Notes under the pieces: model-generated
What the model was told of the DNA's origin: nothing
The model's database searches: none
Seen by the model: the letters and a program-made list of their open reading frames with translations, nothing else
Program-made: the position numbers and the translations under genes
Shown: piece by piece, positions 51,031-60,282 of the stretch
Numbering within the stretch: position 1 is the stretch's first letter
Layout: each line of letters opens with the position of its first letter
Assembly: GCF_002860255.1 (NCBI RefSeq)
Contig: NZ_PGVE01000042.1
Span: 124,001 to 188,000, forward strand
Direction of reading: 5' to 3'
Source of the DNA: Neobacillus cucumis
GTDB lineage: Bacteria > Bacillota > Bacilli > Bacillales > Cytobacillaceae
DNA: 64,000 bases

Positions 51031-51046
51031 TGCATTACTTGCTGGA

Positions 51047-51952
51047 CTAAATTTTTATTTGTCCAGGATATATCTTGCTATAATGCTTTGCAAATTCTTT
51101 AAATAAATGTACGACAGGGCTTAAATATTTGTTTTTTACGGATGCCAGATAGATAAAACGTACAACAGGTGGATTGATTATAGGTAATACCTTCACATTA
51201 AAATGTTTAAGCATCCAAATATCCGGCAGCAAAGCAATTCCGTAATTCATGGAAACTAAGCCAAGGGCAGCACTGTCTTCCTCCACTTCGAATGCAATCT
51301 TAGGAGTAATTTGCACCTCTTCAAATAGATGATCACTCAATCGCCTAAGACCACTACCTTTATTAAAATATACAAATGGATATGGCTCTGTATCCTTTAA
51401 ATCAATGCTTGTATAACTTTCTAGTGGGTGGCCGGAAGGGACGACAAGGACCAGATCCTGTTTAACTAATGGTAAAAAATCAATATCAGGTTCATCTTCA
51501 CTAAATGAACAAAATGCTAGATCATATTTATCGGCTTTAAGACCTTCGATGATACGCTTCGTAGTTCCCTGACTAAAAGAAAATGAAATATCTTTGTGCT
51601 TTTCAATACTGAGGAAATGATTGACCATCGTAGGTACAAATCTTGAGCCTAGTGTATAAATAAAGGATAAATCAATTTTACCTTTATTCGGGCTTACTAA
51701 ATCATTAATTTTTCTCTGCCCCTCATCAAGCGACTTTAGAGATTTATCTACATATTCTAAAAATATCGACCCATATTTCGTTAATCGAATGTTTCTCCCA
51801 CTCTTTTCAAAAAGATATACCCCTAATTCCTTCTCTAATTCGGAAATGGCGTAAGTTAAGCTTGGTTGGGCGATAGACAGCTGTTCAGCCGCCAATGTAT
51901 AATGCTCTAATTTTGCCAATACACGGAAATATTCAAGATGCTTTAAATTCAT
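51047..51952 (-). CDS. LysR family transcriptional regulator
   Basis: A 301-residue LysR regulator. The helix-turn-helix (HYTLAAEQLSIAQPSLTYAISELEKELG) spans residues about 17-44 and the effector domain follows (KGKIDLSFIYTLGSRFVPTMV). It is divergent from the VOC-MFS-aroE operon across 195 bases that hold a SigA -10 and a cre-like box, the usual setting for control of that operon by a pathway intermediate. The inducer may be a shikimate-type compound by context only. Confidence 0.88.
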   Translation of the reverse strand: MNLKHLEYFRVLAKLEHYTLAAEQLSIAQPSLTYAISELEKELGVYLFEKSGRNIRLTKYGSIFLEYVDKSLKSLDEGQRKINDLVSPNKGKIDLSFIYTLGSRFVPTMVNHFLSIEKHKDISFSFSQGTTKRIIEGLKADKYDLAFCSFSEDEPDIDFLPLVKQDLVLVVPSGHPLESYTSIDLKDTEPYPFVYFNKGSGLRRLSDHLFEEVQITPKIAFEVEEDSAALGLVSMNYGIALLPDIWMLKHFNVKVLPIINPPVVRFIYLASVKNKYLSPVVHLFKEFAKHYSKIYPGQIKI

Positions 51953-52077
51953 TATTTCTCACATATCCCTTCCTTCAAGACCATTATTTTACATTCAACT
52001 TAATTATAAGAGGATTAATAGAATTTTTCTATTAATAATATATAATTAATCAGATTTATTTTTCTGAAAATTGCTAC

Positions 52078-52103
52078 TATAATAAACTCATTAAAGCGCT
52101 TGC
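52078..52103 (+). promoter_or_regulatory. -10 box and cre-like site before the VOC gene
   Basis: TATAAT (52078-52083) followed by TTAAAGCGCTTGCA (52090-52103), which departs from the cre consensus TGNAANCGNWNNCA at one fixed base. Position just after the transcription start fits CcpA repression. Confidence 0.55.
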
Positions 52104-52147
52104 AAAACAGCAGAGGTTTTAAAATAACGGAAAAGGGTGGTAAATAA

Positions 52148-52720
52148 ATGAAAAGCTTAGATGAAGCCGAAATGGAAAAAAAAACAGAGACGAAAAGTCA
52201 TGAAGTTAGAGGAATTGATCATATTGGATTAACCGTACCAAATATCGATGAAGCAACGGAATTTTTTAAAAAGGTTTTTAACGCAAGAATTTGTTATGAT
52301 GTTCATACTCCAGAAATGCCTCCACAATGTGGAATATCTGCCAAAAGGAACGTTAATCTCCCAGAAGGCGAAAGCATTGATCACATAAGACTCCTTAGAA
52401 TTGGAAATACCCCTTGTATTGAATTATTTCATATTAAATCAAAAAACCAATTTGTCATAGATACCATTGTTAATTTTGGCTTAACACATCTTGCCTTTTA
52501 TACGGATAATATTGAGTTAACCGCTAAGAAATTTGTTGAAGCGGGCGGCACTCTATGTTCAGAACCACATCTGCTGCCATCGGAAATCGAAGGTGGAGCA
52601 AAGAACTATTGGGTATATGGACAAGCACCATGGGGAAGTTTAATCGAATTAATTTCGTATTCCAGTGGGATTGATTACCCGGAAAACAGCGAAGTGGACC
52701 GCTGGACTCCAGATTGTTGA
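52148..52720 (+). CDS. VOC (glyoxalase/dioxygenase) superfamily protein
   Basis: A 190-residue vicinal-oxygen-chelate protein with two beta-alpha-beta-beta-beta units. Likely metal ligands are His in GIDHIGLTV, Glu in CIELFHI, His in LTHLAFYT and Glu in LIELISY. The first ~20 residues are a charged extension. It is the first gene of a rightward cluster with an MFS transporter and a shikimate dehydrogenase. Some catabolic 3-dehydroshikimate dehydratases carry a VOC-type domain, but this protein is a short stand-alone form, so its reaction is unknown. Confidence 0.82.
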   Translation: MKSLDEAEMEKKTETKSHEVRGIDHIGLTVPNIDEATEFFKKVFNARICYDVHTPEMPPQCGISAKRNVNLPEGESIDHIRLLRIGNTPCIELFHIKSKNQFVIDTIVNFGLTHLAFYTDNIELTAKKFVEAGGTLCSEPHLLPSEIEGGAKNYWVYGQAPWGSLIELISYSSGIDYPENSEVDRWTPDC

Positions 52721-52926
52721 TCGTGCATTTACGAAGGTAATTGTTAACTCGGAATTATCTTTATATTTGACTTAATCTGAATTATATATTTATATAAGAT
52801 AAGAAAAATGTTAAATATTATCCTGATAAGAGTTAAGTGGCGGAAGAAAAATAAAGTTATAGATTTTCTTGGTAATGAAAGCGTGTACTCCCGGATAATA
52901 AAAAAACTTGCAAATGGGGGATAAGG

Positions 52927-54225
52927 ATGAAAAAACATCGTTGGTCAATCGTGTTTCTGATTGCTGTTGGTGTGGTAGTAAATTACTTTGACCGAATCAA
53001 TATGTCAATCGCAATGCCTTTAATGCAAAAAGAATTTAATTTGACGCCTGGTCAGGTGGGGATATTTTTATCAGCATTTGCATGGTCATACGCACTTCTT
53101 CAACTTCCCGTTGGACCTTTATTGGACAAGATTGGGGTCAAATGGGTCACACGTGTGGCCACAATGATATGGACCGCAGCTTGCCTTTTAACTGCTGTCG
53201 CTAATGGATGGGGGTTAATTATATTATCCAGGGTCTTATTGGGTGTTGGGGAGGCACCATATTTCCCATCAGCAGCCAAGGCGGTTGGACAATGGGTCCC
53301 TAGAAATGAGCGTTCAAAAGCCATCGCTACCTATGATGCACAGTCTAAATTGTCGAATGCAATAGGTGCACCTATTATAGCCTTGATCGTGACCGAATGG
53401 GGATGGCGCGGTGGTTTTATAGCAACGGCCGTTCTCAGCTTTCTCTATGCCATTATGTATTGGGTCTGGTACCGTGACCCCCATGAAGATAAGCGTTTGA
53501 CGAAAGAAGAGTATAATTACATTACTCAAGGCGGTTCACAAAGTTCAGAAGTAGCGTCAGGCAGTGCCATACAAAATATACGTTACCTTTTGTCCAAACG
53601 AAAAGTGTGGGCAGTATTTATTGGATTTGCAGCATATGGATATTCATGGTTTTTATTCCTAACATGGCTGCCGGGTTACCTTGCCACCGAGATGCATATG
53701 TCCATTTTAAAATCTGGCTGGTACTCAGCGATTCCATGGATTGTCGGTACAATTACAGAAATTGTCATCGGCGGCTGGCTTGTAGATCGACTTATTGAAA
53801 AAGGGTACAATCGGACACGTGTGAGCAAAACTTTTTTAGTGATAGGTCTGCTTTTCGGTTTATCGATCATTGGTGCAGCATTTACCCATAGTGCTAATGT
53901 TGCTGTATTTTGGATTTCAATGGCACTCGGAGGTCTTGTCGTGACATCCGCAGTTGCCTATTCCATTCCAACTTTTATTGCCCCGAAGGGAACTGTGGGC
54001 ACTTTGACAGGATTACTCACCTTTGGAAACAATGCGATGGCAATCGTAGCGCCAATTACCACTGGATTTATTGTTCAATCCACAGGTTCCTTTATGTATG
54101 CGTTTCTATTAGCAGCAGCTATTCTAATCGTTGGAATCTTGAGTTATGCGTTCCTTCTTACTGACTTAGAACCGATTGAAAGTGCGGATTCCGAAACAAT
54201 GAACAAACGAGTAATTTCACAATAA
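52927..54225 (+). CDS. MFS transporter, ACS (anion:cation symporter) type
   Basis: A 432-residue major facilitator with 12 predicted helices, resembling the anion:cation symporter family that imports glucarate, galactonate, phthalate and other organic acids. The N-terminal YFDRINMSIAMPLM in helix one and motif A-like LLDKIGVKW are typical. GGGG lies upstream of the ATG. It lies between the VOC gene and shikimate dehydrogenase in one direction, so an import role for shikimate, quinate or a related acid is a reasonable inference. Confidence 0.87.
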   Translation: MKKHRWSIVFLIAVGVVVNYFDRINMSIAMPLMQKEFNLTPGQVGIFLSAFAWSYALLQLPVGPLLDKIGVKWVTRVATMIWTAACLLTAVANGWGLIILSRVLLGVGEAPYFPSAAKAVGQWVPRNERSKAIATYDAQSKLSNAIGAPIIALIVTEWGWRGGFIATAVLSFLYAIMYWVWYRDPHEDKRLTKEEYNYITQGGSQSSEVASGSAIQNIRYLLSKRKVWAVFIGFAAYGYSWFLFLTWLPGYLATEMHMSILKSGWYSAIPWIVGTITEIVIGGWLVDRLIEKGYNRTRVSKTFLVIGLLFGLSIIGAAFTHSANVAVFWISMALGGLVVTSAVAYSIPTFIAPKGTVGTLTGLLTFGNNAMAIVAPITTGFIVQSTGSFMYAFLLAAAILIVGILSYAFLLTDLEPIESADSETMNKRVISQ

Positions 54226-54266
54226 ACAAGGACCATTTTCAATAAAAATACAAGGTGATTTGATCT

Positions 54267-55163
54267 ATGATAAACATTGAACAAAACTTAGAAAAAATTG
54301 ATGGCAGGACAAAATTAGTAGGGTTACTTGCTACACCGATTGGACACAGTCTATCTCCAAGGATGCATAATTTAGGTTATACATTAAAAGGTTTAAACTA
54401 CTCGTATCTTGCCTTTGAAGTAGGGAATAGCACGCTAGAAAAAGCGGTAGAAGGAATGAGAGCTCTCCATGTTGCTGGTTTCAACGTCTCCATGCCAAAT
54501 AAAATGGAAGTTATTAAATATTTGGATGAATTAGATGATAGTGCGAAATATACAGGTGCAGTAAATACTGTGGTGAATAAAGATGGCAAGTTAATCGGAT
54601 ATAACACAGATGGAAAAGGGTATGTAAAAAACCTTGAAGTACATGGGGTGGACTTGAACGGAAAAAAAGTCACACTGGTTGGATCTGGTGGTGCGGCCAC
54701 ACCGATTTCAATTGAATTAGCCCAGTCTGGTATTAGTGAAATTAGTATTTTTGCACGAAATGATCACTTTTTCCACCAAGCAGAAAAGAATGTAGATAAA
54801 ATTAACCATGATATGAAAGAATTTGGAGTAAAAGCTACTATCTTTCCATTAGAAGATCAAGAGGCTTTCCAACGTGAAGTAACAGAAAGTGTAGTACTTG
54901 CGAATGGTACCAGTTTGGGGATGAAACCCTTAGAGCATTTAAGTATCGTGGATGATACGTTAGGAATACTACGTAAGGGATTAGTCGTAACAGATGTTGT
55001 TTATAATCCTCAAAAAACGAAATTGTTACGGCTGGCAGAAGAAGCTGGATCAACTGTAATTAATGGTCTAGGTATGATGTTATGGCAGGGTGCCCTTGCC
55101 TTTAAACTATTTACTGGTGAAGATATGCCCCTTGAAGAAATCAGAAAAATCATGTTTGAATAA
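54267..55163 (+). CDS. aroE: Shikimate dehydrogenase family protein
   Basis: A 298-residue shikimate/quinate 5-dehydrogenase. Substrate-binding GLLATPIGHSLSPRMHN, the catalytic Lys in FNVSMPNKMEV, the catalytic Asp in GYNTDGKGYV, the NADP loop GSGGAATPI and the late GLGMMLWQGALAF are present. Biosynthetic AroE is usually encoded elsewhere (near yqeH-type genes in Bacillus); the cluster with an organic-acid importer, a VOC protein and a LysR regulator points to a catabolic YdiB-like shikimate or quinate enzyme. AAGGTGAT precedes the ATG. A strong terminator follows. Confidence 0.88.
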   Translation: MINIEQNLEKIDGRTKLVGLLATPIGHSLSPRMHNLGYTLKGLNYSYLAFEVGNSTLEKAVEGMRALHVAGFNVSMPNKMEVIKYLDELDDSAKYTGAVNTVVNKDGKLIGYNTDGKGYVKNLEVHGVDLNGKKVTLVGSGGAATPISIELAQSGISEISIFARNDHFFHQAEKNVDKINHDMKEFGVKATIFPLEDQEAFQREVTESVVLANGTSLGMKPLEHLSIVDDTLGILRKGLVVTDVVYNPQKTKLLRLAEEAGSTVINGLGMMLWQGALAFKLFTGEDMPLEEIRKIMFE

Positions 55164-55181
55164 AGTTTAATCCTAGTACTT

Positions 55182-55214
55182 AAAAAAAGGACTGTTCCGT
55201 CAGTCCTTTTTTTT
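55182..55214 (+). terminator. Terminator after the shikimate dehydrogenase gene
   Basis: AAAAAAAGGACTG / CAGTCCTTTTTTT with a TTCCGT loop and a long T run. Works on both strands and also fits the convergent AraC gene. Confidence 0.8.
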
Positions 55215-55246
55215 GCCTTTAAAACAGAAAAGTTAAATCAAAAAAT

Positions 55247-56125
55247 TCAACCTTTTCCTTTAATGTTCCTCATATGCTTTTTTCTATAGTTAAGTGGAGA
55301 AATGCCATAAGTTTTTTTAAAAGCGCTTGAAAAATAGGGTCCAAAACTGAAACCACACTGTTCAGCGATTAATTGAATGGAATAATCTGTTTTTAACAGC
55401 AAAATTCGAGCTTGCTCTAGACGGTAAGTATTTAAATAATCCAGTGCAGTTACTTTATAGAATCTCTTCATATACTTAGCGATTGTATTTTCATGAATAT
55501 TAAATTGTTCTGCTAACATCGTGTTTGTAATTGGTTTGTGGTAATTATCTCTTATAAATTGGGCCACTTTTTCTGAAATAATGTAACCACTATCCTTTGC
55601 CATACCTTGAGATTCCAATAAATTGATGAGAGAAAAAAAACTAATCTGTATGTCCCAAAATGTTAATTCTTTATTTTCGTTCGTAGTAGCTAATAAAAGC
55701 TGATCTATTTTTTGATAAATCTCCTCATAATCTACTAATTTACATTTTTTTTGTAGCTGAAGTGTATAGTTGTGATTGTGAAAGTGTAAAGATGGAATGG
55801 GAATGTCTGATTTTAATTTCCTCGGTTCATCTCCTTCTGTATAGTAACTATTTGTATAGAAATGCAGCCAATAAAATTCTGTTTCTTCATCTGTCGGGCG
55901 AGTCGAAAAATGGTGTTTCAAAGGAAGTAATACTAACATTTCATTTTTATTTACAGTAAAATCTTTTCCACCTTCAGTTAAGTAAAGCTTTCCTTTTTTT
56001 ACAAAAATAATATCGAAATACTCCAAATCACTTCTATTCGGATGAGATGTTCCTTTCTGATATTTTGTGATATTCCCTTCAATAAAGATTGGGAAAGGAG
56101 GCACAGCAATTGATATGATTTCCAT
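55247..56125 (-). CDS. AraC family regulator with cupin sensor
   Basis: A 292-residue AraC-type protein with an N-terminal cupin-like domain (IIFVKKGKLYLTEGGKDFTVNKNEMLVLLP) and two C-terminal helix-turn-helix motifs (NTMLAEQFNIHENTIAKYMKRF and IQLIAEQCGFSFGPYFSSAFKK). The start at ATG 56125 has AGAGGTG upstream. It is divergent from an 800-residue glycosidase-like gene and a GPH symporter, which it likely activates when their sugar is present. Confidence 0.87.
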   Translation of the reverse strand: MEIISIAVPPFPIFIEGNITKYQKGTSHPNRSDLEYFDIIFVKKGKLYLTEGGKDFTVNKNEMLVLLPLKHHFSTRPTDEETEFYWLHFYTNSYYTEGDEPRKLKSDIPIPSLHFHNHNYTLQLQKKCKLVDYEEIYQKIDQLLLATTNENKELTFWDIQISFFSLINLLESQGMAKDSGYIISEKVAQFIRDNYHKPITNTMLAEQFNIHENTIAKYMKRFYKVTALDYLNTYRLEQARILLLKTDYSIQLIAEQCGFSFGPYFSSAFKKTYGISPLNYRKKHMRNIKGKG

Positions 56126-56285
56126 CCAAATCACCTCTATCTATCTTCCTCAAATTTTCACTCTTAATGTTTCCTTTAAAATTAAACATCTTCTTTTAGA
56201 AAAATTAAAACTGTGTGAAATATCTTAAAAACTGATTAGAATACTTTATTTTCATTCTTTTGATTGTTTGATATATTTTAGTAGC

Positions 56286-56299
56286 GGTTAACGCTTACA
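56286..56299. promoter_or_regulatory. Weak cre-like site
   Basis: GGTTAACGCTTACA, with two fixed positions differing from the cre consensus, in the divergent region before the glycosidase-like gene. Confidence 0.3.
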
Positions 56300-56383
56300 C
56301 TTCATTATACCTTTAGATACTTATTAATTACACTGTAATTTAACCGTTTTCTTTTAGTAAACTTTTGAAAAGGGGGTAATTTT

Positions 56384-58786
56384 TTGGAAAATAAACAATT
56401 CAGATTAGAAATTTCACCGAGTGGAATTTTAACAAATCTTGTATTAAAAGAAGATATTCATCAAATGAATTGGGTGATGAATTCATCATATCTTGACGAT
56501 AGTGGATATGATGAAAAAGATAAATTGTTTGGAAATTTTTCTCTAAAAATAGATGGGAAACTAGTAAGTAGTGCAGATATGTTCCCGACCATATCACATG
56601 AAGAGGCAAAAGCTACAGTCTCTTATGCTTTTGAACAAATAGAACTCATCATGAAGTATGATTTAACACAAGCAAAGAATAGTTTTGTATGGAATATTAC
56701 ACTAAAAAATCGTACAGCAAACGAATTGAATATTACTGATTTTGCGTTATGGTCTTCTTTTTCTTATGTGATGTACCGTATCAATGATTTGAACTTACAA
56801 ACCAATCATTCTGCTGCAGTCTTTCCATCAATCTCAAATAACTATTCTAAGTTAGCCTGTGTACGCAGAAGTAACGAGGCACCCCATTTGGGGATGTATC
56901 AAACGAAGGGACAAACGTTATCAGTAGGAACTTATTGTGCTTATAAAAATCTATTTTTCGAAAGCGTTTCCCCTTCATTAGATGGGATTCTATTTCATCA
57001 ATTAATTTTAGCAGGAGGATATCCAGAGAAGTTTGAAAATGCCGATTGGTTATATGAAAAAAAGGGGTTTATTCTTCCGGGGCTAAGCGAAAAAGAATGG
57101 GAATACTCGTTAGAGCCTTTTAAAGATCAAAGTGATTTTTATCTGATTGGTCAAAAAAATTATGGCCATCCAATTTTTGATTTCGAACCACTGGCAATCG
57201 CTGAACAAAATTATGAATTCGCTTTCGAATTGCCTAAACATAAGGATTTAACCGATGCCTATATCGAATATTTAGATACAGCTGGTGAAAGAAAAAGAGA
57301 AAGTATCTTCTCACAAATTAAGAATGAAAAGAATAAATATTATGCTAACTTAATCTTCACGACACCTGGGGAACATAAAATTACAATTGAAGTAGAGAAT
57401 GAAAAAAATGATAGCGTTATCCTCAATGTGATGGAACCGATCAAAAAAATAATTGAAAATCGTTCTCATTTTATTAGTGGTGTTTTGTTTAATGGGAAAG
57501 ATAGTGAAATCCCATATAGTTACTCTCCTATTTCCAACCAGGGTGAATCTTTAGGGAAATTAAGTTTAGTATTAAAAAATAATCTGTTAGGTCAGACAAA
57601 TGTAAAAGAAGTTCAAAAAGTAGAAGCAAGCTGCGTCTACTATATTCGTCAAAAGTGGTTCCAAAACGGTGATTTTACAAAACCAATCAAGTTATATGGT
57701 GATTTTTACCGTTGCATGGATTTCGAATATATCGGTCATGTATTTTATCTTCTTTCTCAGTTTGAAGAGAATATTTTACAATTACACCATCCGGATACTT
57801 ATTTATCCTGGGCGGCTGACGTGTTCACTTTACGGGTGAATCCTGATTTACATGATAACCTTCGAGGCAAAGAAGAAGCTGAAATGCTAGGTGTGTTCTT
57901 CTTATACATTGATGAATTAATGGAAGAGCTTAATAGTCGTGGTTTAACGGAAAAATATGAGGAAATCCGTTCTTTATGGTCCAAAATCGCGCAAAAGGTA
58001 TCGAATGATAGTAAAACCTATAAAGCGGCTGTAACCGAGCATTTCTTTGATAATGCTGGATTTGGCCCTGCAACTGGCGCTTTAGCAAGCACCCATCATT
58101 TCGAAGCAGCAAAAAAATATGGGGAATTAGTTCTTGCGAATATTGGCTTTTCAAACGATTTCCGTGCCCAAAGCCCTGACCGCTGGTGGGAAGCACTATC
58201 CTATATGATTCATTCCTTATGGGGAGGAATTACAGCCGCAGCATGTCTGAAAGCTTATGAAGATTTACATGATAGCAGGTACCTAAAAGCGGCCTATCGT
58301 GCGACGATCGGTATCCTTTATTGTTATGATACCAATGCCAAAGCCACTGATACGGAACTATCAAATGGGGAAGCGGCTTCAACCTATAGCATAGCTGGAC
58401 CTCATATCAATCGCCCTGACTTATCCCGAAACCGATTTGGTCAGTCGACTTTCTATAGAGACGGAGGTATCTTTACTCGTTTATTTACGAAAGAAGAAGA
58501 AACGGCTGATTGGGATATGGGAGAAGAGTTAGTTGCCTATTTAGATGGGTTTGGGAAGAAAACTTTCCTATACGAAGAAAATGGAACCGTTTCCGTTGTG
58601 AATGGTTCAATTGAAGAGACGGAAGAAGGACTTATAATTACAAGTTATGCACCTTATCCGACTGAATATCATTTCTATGACAGAAACTTACATTTTGTTT
58701 CGGAATATGGAGAAACTATACCTCAAGTTTTATTAGTAGATGGGGAATTTAAAATAAAAAAAGAAGAATTACTTACTAGGGAGTGA
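56384..58786 (+). CDS. Large glycoside hydrolase-like protein (DUF5695-like)
   Basis: An 800-residue cytoplasmic protein (no signal peptide). The first ~300 residues look like a beta-sandwich domain, and residues about 430-760 look like an alpha/alpha toroid of the kind found in several glycosidase and lyase families (WWEALSYMIHSLWGGITAAACLKAYEDLHDSRYL). It may belong to the DUF5695 family. The catalytic residues cannot be assigned, though acidic clusters such as RSPDRWWEA and TDTELSNGEAAST are candidates. The TTG start has AAAAGGGGG upstream. It is followed five bases later by a GPH sugar symporter and is divergent from an AraC regulator, so it probably cleaves an imported glycoside. Confidence 0.6.
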   Translation: MENKQFRLEISPSGILTNLVLKEDIHQMNWVMNSSYLDDSGYDEKDKLFGNFSLKIDGKLVSSADMFPTISHEEAKATVSYAFEQIELIMKYDLTQAKNSFVWNITLKNRTANELNITDFALWSSFSYVMYRINDLNLQTNHSAAVFPSISNNYSKLACVRRSNEAPHLGMYQTKGQTLSVGTYCAYKNLFFESVSPSLDGILFHQLILAGGYPEKFENADWLYEKKGFILPGLSEKEWEYSLEPFKDQSDFYLIGQKNYGHPIFDFEPLAIAEQNYEFAFELPKHKDLTDAYIEYLDTAGERKRESIFSQIKNEKNKYYANLIFTTPGEHKITIEVENEKNDSVILNVMEPIKKIIENRSHFISGVLFNGKDSEIPYSYSPISNQGESLGKLSLVLKNNLLGQTNVKEVQKVEASCVYYIRQKWFQNGDFTKPIKLYGDFYRCMDFEYIGHVFYLLSQFEENILQLHHPDTYLSWAADVFTLRVNPDLHDNLRGKEEAEMLGVFFLYIDELMEELNSRGLTEKYEEIRSLWSKIAQKVSNDSKTYKAAVTEHFFDNAGFGPATGALASTHHFEAAKKYGELVLANIGFSNDFRAQSPDRWWEALSYMIHSLWGGITAAACLKAYEDLHDSRYLKAAYRATIGILYCYDTNAKATDTELSNGEAASTYSIAGPHINRPDLSRNRFGQSTFYRDGGIFTRLFTKEEETADWDMGEELVAYLDGFGKKTFLYEENGTVSVVNGSIEETEEGLIITSYAPYPTEYHFYDRNLHFVSEYGETIPQVLLVDGEFKIKKEELLTRE

Positions 58787-58791
58787 GATGA

Positions 58792-60162
58792 ATGATGGAG
58801 GGAAACACAGCGAAAAAACTGGAACTGGTTAGAAATGAAGAGAACAACTCCAAAATGCCTTTAAAACGAGTATTAGCTTATGCAAGTACGGATACGGCTG
58901 GTAATTTACTATATTGTACACTTACTAGTTTTATTATGTATTTTTATACGGATGTTTTTGGAATTTCAATTGCTTCGGCAGGGTTAATACTGCTTATTGC
59001 GCGTATTTTTGACGCTTTGGATGCACCTATTTGGGGATTAGTCATTGACCACACACGAACAAAATGGGGAAAAAACCGGCCGTATTGGTTATGGTTATCC
59101 GTTCCTTTCGGAGTAATGGTATTTTTATCGTTCTTAGCTCCAGATTTATCAGCTAGTGCCAAGTTTACCTATGCTTTAATCACTTACATTCTTGCTGGAG
59201 TAGTCTATACAGGTATTGGAACACCTATCACTGCGATTTTACCAAATTTAACAAATAACTCTACGGAACGTGTTCGATTAAATTCTTGGAGAAGTAATGG
59301 TGGGATGATTGGTTATTTAATTACTGCTTCATTCACTTTGCCTCTTGTCTCTTTTTTTGGTAAAGGAAACGATAAATTAGGGTTTCAAGTTACCGTAGGA
59401 ATCTATGCCGTGATTGCGATTGCATTACTGCTTTTTGCTTTCGCAGGAACAAAAGAAATCAATACAAAAAGTATAAAATCGATCCCTATCAAGCAAAGCT
59501 TAGGAGCTGTGAAGGGGAATTGGCCTTGGATTACCCTTGTTCTTGCCTTTATCTTCTATTGGTTAGGGAATACAGCTAGAACTTCAACAGTAATTTATTA
59601 TTCCGAATATAATCTAGGAAATAAAAACTTAGCATCCATCTTAAACGGGCTTGTCGTTTTTCAAATGGTATCTATAACAATTCTCCCATTTATTGTTAAA
59701 AGATTTCTGAAAACGCATACCCAAATCATTGGATTTGTGATTGCTGCAATTGGTCAAATCATCATTGCCTTTGCTGGAAGCAGTGCTTCGATGGTTATCT
59801 TTGGATGGATTGTTGCATCGATTGGGACAGGTATTGCTGTTACATTACCATTTGCCATGTTATCTGATACAGTGGATTATGGAGAATGGAAAACAGGTAT
59901 CCGTGCAAGCGGATTCTTAACTGCGATCGGAAGCTCGTTCTGTATCAAATTAGGATCAGGATTAGGAAGTTTTATTCCTTCTATTATTATGGAAAAAGCA
60001 GGATACGTAGCAAACGTCACTCAATCTGCTACATCATTAGCTGCGATTAAATTTTGCTTCACTTGGTTACCGGCCATCTTCTTTATCGTAGGAGCAATAA
60101 TCATGCTGAACTACACCAAATATGAAAAAAATGAAGCAAATGTTCGCAAACAGTTATCATAG
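58792..60162 (+). CDS. GPH family sugar:cation symporter
   Basis: A 456-residue MFS-like transporter of the glycoside-pentoside-hexuronide family (MelB, XynP, UidB). Conserved features are the N-terminal YASTDTAGNLLYC, the acidic residues in FDALDAPIWGLVIDHTRTKWGKNRPYWLW that bind the coupling cation, and the late SDTVDYGEWKTGIRASGF. It begins five bases after the glycosidase-like gene, so the two are co-translated. It would import the oligosaccharide or glucuronide that the neighbour degrades. Confidence 0.88.
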   Translation: MMEGNTAKKLELVRNEENNSKMPLKRVLAYASTDTAGNLLYCTLTSFIMYFYTDVFGISIASAGLILLIARIFDALDAPIWGLVIDHTRTKWGKNRPYWLWLSVPFGVMVFLSFLAPDLSASAKFTYALITYILAGVVYTGIGTPITAILPNLTNNSTERVRLNSWRSNGGMIGYLITASFTLPLVSFFGKGNDKLGFQVTVGIYAVIAIALLLFAFAGTKEINTKSIKSIPIKQSLGAVKGNWPWITLVLAFIFYWLGNTARTSTVIYYSEYNLGNKNLASILNGLVVFQMVSITILPFIVKRFLKTHTQIIGFVIAAIGQIIIAFAGSSASMVIFGWIVASIGTGIAVTLPFAMLSDTVDYGEWKTGIRASGFLTAIGSSFCIKLGSGLGSFIPSIIMEKAGYVANVTQSATSLAAIKFCFTWLPAIFFIVGAIIMLNYTKYEKNEANVRKQLS

Positions 60163-60239
60163 GGGACGGTTCGCTGTTCTGTATAAACATCTCAGAGCGT
60201 AATTAGTTGTATGGATAGATTTTTTAAAAGTTAATACAA

Positions 60240-60281
60240 GCAATAAAGCCCTAAACATTAGTAATGTTTAGGGCTTATTGC
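60240..60281. terminator. Bidirectional terminator between the GPH symporter and katE
   Basis: GCAATAA(A)GCCCTAAACATTA pairs with GTAATGTTTAGGGCTTATTGC across 20 bp with one bulged A. It separates two convergent genes. Confidence 0.7.
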
Positions 60282-60282
60282 A

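Noticed and set aside
55164..55246. Riboswitch or T-box candidates across the window
   Set aside because: No leader showed a recognisable conserved core; structured elements seen are simple terminators or palindromes.
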